Shown here: positions 60,998-64,000 of the stretch, one piece after another | Position numbering within the stretch: position 1 is the first letter of the stretch | How the letters are laid out: every line of letters begins with the position of its first letter | From: Dyadobacter sp. CY345 | Lineage (GTDB): Bacteria; Bacteroidota; Bacteroidia; Cytophagales; Spirosomataceae | Length of the DNA stretch: 64,000 nt | Direction: 5' to 3' | Assembly: GCF_021502725.1 (NCBI RefSeq) | Contig: NZ_JAKFFS010000004.1 | Location: forward strand, 62,001-126,000 | Position numbers and translations under genes: made by a program | Notes under the pieces: model-generated | Database searches by the model: none | What the model was told of the DNA's origin: nothing | Seen by the model: the letters and a program-made list of their open reading frames with translations, nothing else

Positions 60998-62065
60998 CTA
61001 AACGTACTTCACATGTAATTCTTTGGCCTGCGCAACAAACTCTTTAACCTTTTGCTCTTCCTCTTTTTTACAGATCAATAACACGCCGTCGTATTCAGCC
61101 ACGATAAATCCGTCGAGGCCGTTAATTACAACCAGTTTTTCCTGAGGCGTTTTGATAATACAATCTGTTGTATTGTGCAGAATTAAGTTTCCTTCCGTAA
61201 CATTTTGAAACTCGTCCTTCGGCGATACTTCATATAAAGATTTCCATGTTCCAAGATCAGACCAGCCGAAACTGCTTAACACAACATGCACATTATCTGC
61301 TTTTTCCATGATACCATTATCAATGGAAATACTTCCGCATTGTGAATATGCCATTTGTATGAAAGATTCCTCGGATTCGCGGTAATAATGCGGATTTCCC
61401 CGTTCAAAAATTTCAGCAATATCTGGCTGGTATTCATTTATCGCACGTTTGAAGGCACGAACATTCCAGACAAAAATACCGGCGTTCCACACAAAGTCGC
61501 CGCTGTCAAGGAACTGTTCTGCTAATTCAAGATGAGGTTTTTCAGTAAATGATTTTACCTTCTTAACGGTCAGTTTATCAGGTATATACTGGATGTATCC
61601 ATATCCCGTATCCGGCCGTGTTGGCTGAATGCCCAATGTCACCAGAATATCCTCATTTCTGGTTGCGCCAAGTGCGATACGAATTGTGTCCTTAAATGTT
61701 TCTTCTTTTAAAATAATATGGTCGGCCGGAGCTATAACAATGTTTGCATCAGGATGTTGTGAAGCAATTTTGTAACACGCGTAAGCGATGCATGGAGCAG
61801 TATTTCGGCGATGTGGTTCAAGAAGAATCTGATCATCTGACAACATCGGTACCTGCTGCCTGATAATTTCCTTGTATTCCTGACTACTTACGATATATAT
61901 ATTTTCGGGAGGGCACACGCCGTCAAATCTTTCCACGGTCTGTTGAAGAAGGGTTTTTCCGGTTCCCAGGACGTCATGAAATTGTTTTGGAAAATCAGTT
62001 CGACTAAATGGCCAGAAACGCGTTCCAACTCCTCCTGCCATTATTATTACAAATGTATTGTGCAT
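60998..62065 (-). CDS. manC: Mannose-1-phosphate guanylyltransferase
   Basis: Makes GDP-mannose, precursor of mannose, fucose and related sugars in surface glycans. The 355-residue protein is the short, single-function form. MAGGVGTRFWPFSRTDFPKQF at residues 9-29 is the nucleotide-binding signature, PTRPDTGYGYIQ near 150 and FTEKPHLELAEQFLDSGDFVWNAGIFVW near 175-202 contain the sugar-binding motifs (EKP and WNAG), and there is no C-terminal phosphomannose isomerase domain. The cytoplasmic enzyme likely supports polysaccharide and glycoprotein synthesis. It is separated by a terminator from the glycoside hydrolase gene downstream. Confidence 0.94.
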   Translation of the reverse strand: MHNTFVIIMAGGVGTRFWPFSRTDFPKQFHDVLGTGKTLLQQTVERFDGVCPPENIYIVSSQEYKEIIRQQVPMLSDDQILLEPHRRNTAPCIAYACYKIASQHPDANIVIAPADHIILKEETFKDTIRIALGATRNEDILVTLGIQPTRPDTGYGYIQYIPDKLTVKKVKSFTEKPHLELAEQFLDSGDFVWNAGIFVWNVRAFKRAINEYQPDIAEIFERGNPHYYRESEESFIQMAYSQCGSISIDNGIMEKADNVHVVLSSFGWSDLGTWKSLYEVSPKDEFQNVTEGNLILHNTTDCIIKTPQEKLVVINGLDGFIVAEYDGVLLICKKEEEQKVKEFVAQAKELHVKYV

Positions 62066-62413
62066 TGTAGAAGTGTAAATTAATAGTTTTTACGTGCGGT
62101 AAAGCTAAGGATAAACCAGTCATCTTGCCAACCATAACAAATTAAGAATTGATTTCTAAAATAGTTTTGTGTTATCGACCAAAAATTGCCATACCCATTC
62201 TCGGATATCAGTATCAAAATATTTCGAAAAATTTATAGAACTGATTATTGGTTAATTTATATCCTATAAAAAGGTCTTGTATTTTTCTTAGTTGACTCTA
62301 TAAAGGAAAGAAATATTTATTGATAATTTAAGAAAAAATAGAATAAAAGTTATTGTGATATGTTAAAATCTTATAACTTGCTACAACAACAAACGAATAA
62401 CCCACTTTAATTT
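62066..62413. other. Intergenic region between manC and the TonB receptor gene
   Basis: An AT-rich stretch of about 348 bases between divergent genes. TAGTTTTG occurs at 62162-62169, but no TTG is at the right distance and the gene is 245 bases on. A weaker site, TTG at 62353-62355 with TAACTTGC at 62374-62381, lies nearer the receptor gene. Neither is convincing. No coding frame or RNA gene is seen. Confidence 0.45.
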
Positions 62414-64000
62414 ATGAACAGTATATTTACTCAAAAAGCATCATGCTTTGTCATGTTGTGGTTGCTCTGCTGTACACAAGCTTTTTCTCAAACCAGCATT
62501 GGAGGAAAAGTTGTAGAAGCATCGACAAGCGACCCATTAATCGGAGTTAGTATTCAGGTAAAAGGGAAAGTGATCGGGACAGTTACCGATGCAAACGGAA
62601 ACTTTAATCTGGTTGTAACATCCGCTCCGCCTTTCACGCTCGTAGTATCATCTGTTGGTTTTGAGACACAGGAAGTTAATGTAACCGGAGGATTATCACA
62701 TGTTGATGTCAAGCTGGTTGAGCAAGTTGTTCTTGGTAAGGAACTTATTGTTTCAGCTTCACGCGTGGAGGAAAGTGTCATGAAATCTCCGGTTTCCATT
62801 GAAAAAATTGATATCCGAACCATTCGTGAGACGCCGCAGGCTTCATTTTACGATGCTTTGCAAAATTTGAAAGGGATAGAGATGAGCACGCAATCGCTGA
62901 CTTTCAAGTCGGTGAGCACACGTGGATTTGGTGCCAATGGAAATACCCGTGTAGTGCAGCTGATCGATGGCATGGACAACCAGGCTCCGGGTCTGAATTT
63001 TTCTGTCGGTAATGTCGCCGGCATACCGGAGCTTGACGTTGAGAGTGTCGAGATTCTGCCAGGCGCAGCTTCTGCCTTATATGGTCCTAATGCGATCAAT
63101 GGGATAATTCTGATGAATAGTAAATCTCCTTTCACGTTTCAGGGACTTAGTGCTTATGGAAAAACAGGTATCATGAGTGCTTCAAATCGCGCAAAGGAAA
63201 ATACGCCCTTTTATGATTTCGGAATTCGATATGCCAAGGCTTTCAACAACCGACTTGCCTTTAAAATTAACGCGTCATATCTGACTGCGAAGGACTGGCA
63301 GGCAACTGATTACCGAGACCAGAGTTTCACTAATAATACTACGTTAGAAAATAACAATAATAACATACTTAATAACCCAACTTACGACGGAGTGAACTGG
63401 TTCGGGGATGTTGGTGCAAATGTTTATAATGTCATGTACGCAAATGGAATGCCGGGTGACGGAACTAATGGCACATCCGCTGCGCTCGGAGCGATTTATT
63501 CGACACAGATTCCACAGGCAGGAAATCTGACACTTCCACAGTTGCTGGGCGCGCAAACTCCTCAGCAGCAACTGGAAGCCGCCCGATCCATTTTTAGACA
63601 GGTAGTTCCACAATATTATTTAAGTGCGCCGGGATATGCGGAAAATTCTTTGACCAATTATCCGGCAAAAAGTCTGAAATTAAATGCTTCGCTTCATTAT
63701 CGTTTGAATGACAACGTTGAAGCAATTTTACAGGCAAACTGGGGGAGAGGTTCGGCCGTGTATACCGCTGCCGATCGGTATAATATTCAAAATTTCTCCA
63801 TTGGTCAGTATAAGGCGGAGGTCAAGGGAAGCAACTTTTTTGTTCGTGCTTACATGACCAGAGAAAATTCGGGCGATGCGCATGCGCTGGGTGTATTGGG
63901 TAGTTTGGCAAGCCAGACTTATCTCCAGACGGCACTTGGGGCCGGGCTTCCTTCGTTTTTGGGAACAGCTTTGACACAGTATGGTGGAGCATTATTGCAA
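62414..64000 (+). CDS. TonB-dependent outer-membrane receptor, N-terminal part
   Basis: The first 529 codons of an outer-membrane receptor, open to the window end, so the protein is truncated by the window and not by a stop. Residues 1-25 are a signal peptide (..CTQAFSQ). Residues 26-105 are a carboxypeptidase-regulatory-like domain (IGGKVVEASTSDPLIGVSIQVKG, then TVTDANGNFNLVV), and residues 110-240 are the Plug (VSTRGFGANGNTRVVQLIDGMDNQ, VESVEILPGAASALYGPNAINGIILM). Later residues are beta-barrel strands. No FecR/STN domain is present. A SusD partner would be beyond the window; the substrate is unknown. Confidence 0.9.
   Translation, partial: MNSIFTQKASCFVMLWLLCCTQAFSQTSIGGKVVEASTSDPLIGVSIQVKGKVIGTVTDANGNFNLVVTSAPPFTLVVSSVGFETQEVNVTGGLSHVDVKLVEQVVLGKELIVSASRVEESVMKSPVSIEKIDIRTIRETPQASFYDALQNLKGIEMSTQSLTFKSVSTRGFGANGNTRVVQLIDGMDNQAPGLNFSVGNVAGIPELDVESVEILPGAASALYGPNAINGIILMNSKSPFTFQGLSAYGKTGIMSASNRAKENTPFYDFGIRYAKAFNNRLAFKINASYLTAKDWQATDYRDQSFTNNTTLENNNNNILNNPTYDGVNWFGDVGANVYNVMYANGMPGDGTNGTSAALGAIYSTQIPQAGNLTLPQLLGAQTPQQQLEAARSIFRQVVPQYYLSAPGYAENSLTNYPAKSLKLNASLHYRLNDNVEAILQANWGRGSAVYTAADRYNIQNFSIGQYKAEVKGSNFFVRAYMTRENSGDAHALGVLGSLASQTYLQTALGAGLPSFLGTALTQYGGALLQ

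Noticed and set aside
62162-62169. TAGTTTTG as the promoter of the TonB receptor gene
   Set aside because: It lies about 245 bases before the gene and has no TTG at a suitable distance; kept only as a note.

Overview
The window looks like chromosomal DNA of a Bacteroidota bacterium, most likely a Cytophagales member close to Dyadobacter/Spirosoma. This is inferred from gene content and style, not from a database search. The signs are: promoters of the Bacteroidota type (TTG, 19-21 bases, TAnnTTTG), a TonB-dependent receptor with an N-terminal carboxypeptidase-like domain, OmpA with a carboxypeptidase-like domain, MnmD, a SWIM-SNF2 helicase, PBP1C, moderate-to-low GC, and short intergenic gaps with few strong Shine-Dalgarno sites. 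Most of the window is ordinary core genome, with some accessory patches.

Layout. 1-4.6 kb: tcdA, then an AT-rich 881-residue protein that fuses a calcineurin-like phosphoesterase to an Hsp90-like ATPase, then a repeat-rich stretch with a broken tRNA copy and the intact initiator tRNA gene (minus strand). 4.6-8.2 kb: the GTPases era and der and a membrane acyltransferase. 8.2-11.9 kb: an accessory patch with a SHOCT/glycine-zipper membrane protein, gene debris, a small secreted protein of unknown role, an FAH-family enzyme and a RES-Xre toxin-antitoxin pair. 12-15 kb: uvrA. 15-22 kb: envelope and glycan genes (GT39, PAP2, isochorismatase-like hydrolase, a polytopic membrane protein, GT2, a DUF5672-like protein). 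22-31.5 kb: ompA-like, tpiA, aspartyl protease with PDZ, mnmD, gmhA, NUDIX, SNF2 helicase. 31.5-42.3 kb: ridA, glycerophosphodiesterase, PfkB kinase, a small DUF5618-like protein, cysS, M28 peptidase, pbpC, glpK and a DnaQ-like exonuclease. 42.4-47.8 kb: nuoKLMN, the last membrane genes of complex I, with their own promoter. 47.9-58.4 kb: a CapD/FlaA1-like sugar-nucleotide enzyme, two alpha/beta hydrolases, a CBS protein, nadK, dipeptide epimerase plus an alpha-oxoamine-synthase-like enzyme, tatC, pdhA, recF. 58.4-64 kb: a lipoprotein glycoside hydrolase, mannose-1-phosphate guanylyltransferase, and the start of a TonB-dependent receptor cut off by the window end.

Many transcription units are bounded by clear hairpin terminators, often bidirectional between convergent genes. 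Three kinds of repeat stand out: a roughly 150-base palindrome-rich element present twice, a long inverted repeat between the M28 peptidase gene and pbpC, and a degenerate duplication of the 3' half of the initiator tRNA with its terminator.

The best candidate for an undescribed system is the phosphoesterase-Hsp90 ATPase fusion at 864-3509. It is AT-rich, stands alone, sits beside a tRNA with duplication scars, and has all the main catalytic motifs of both domains. A role in defence or nucleic-acid/protein quality control is an inference only.
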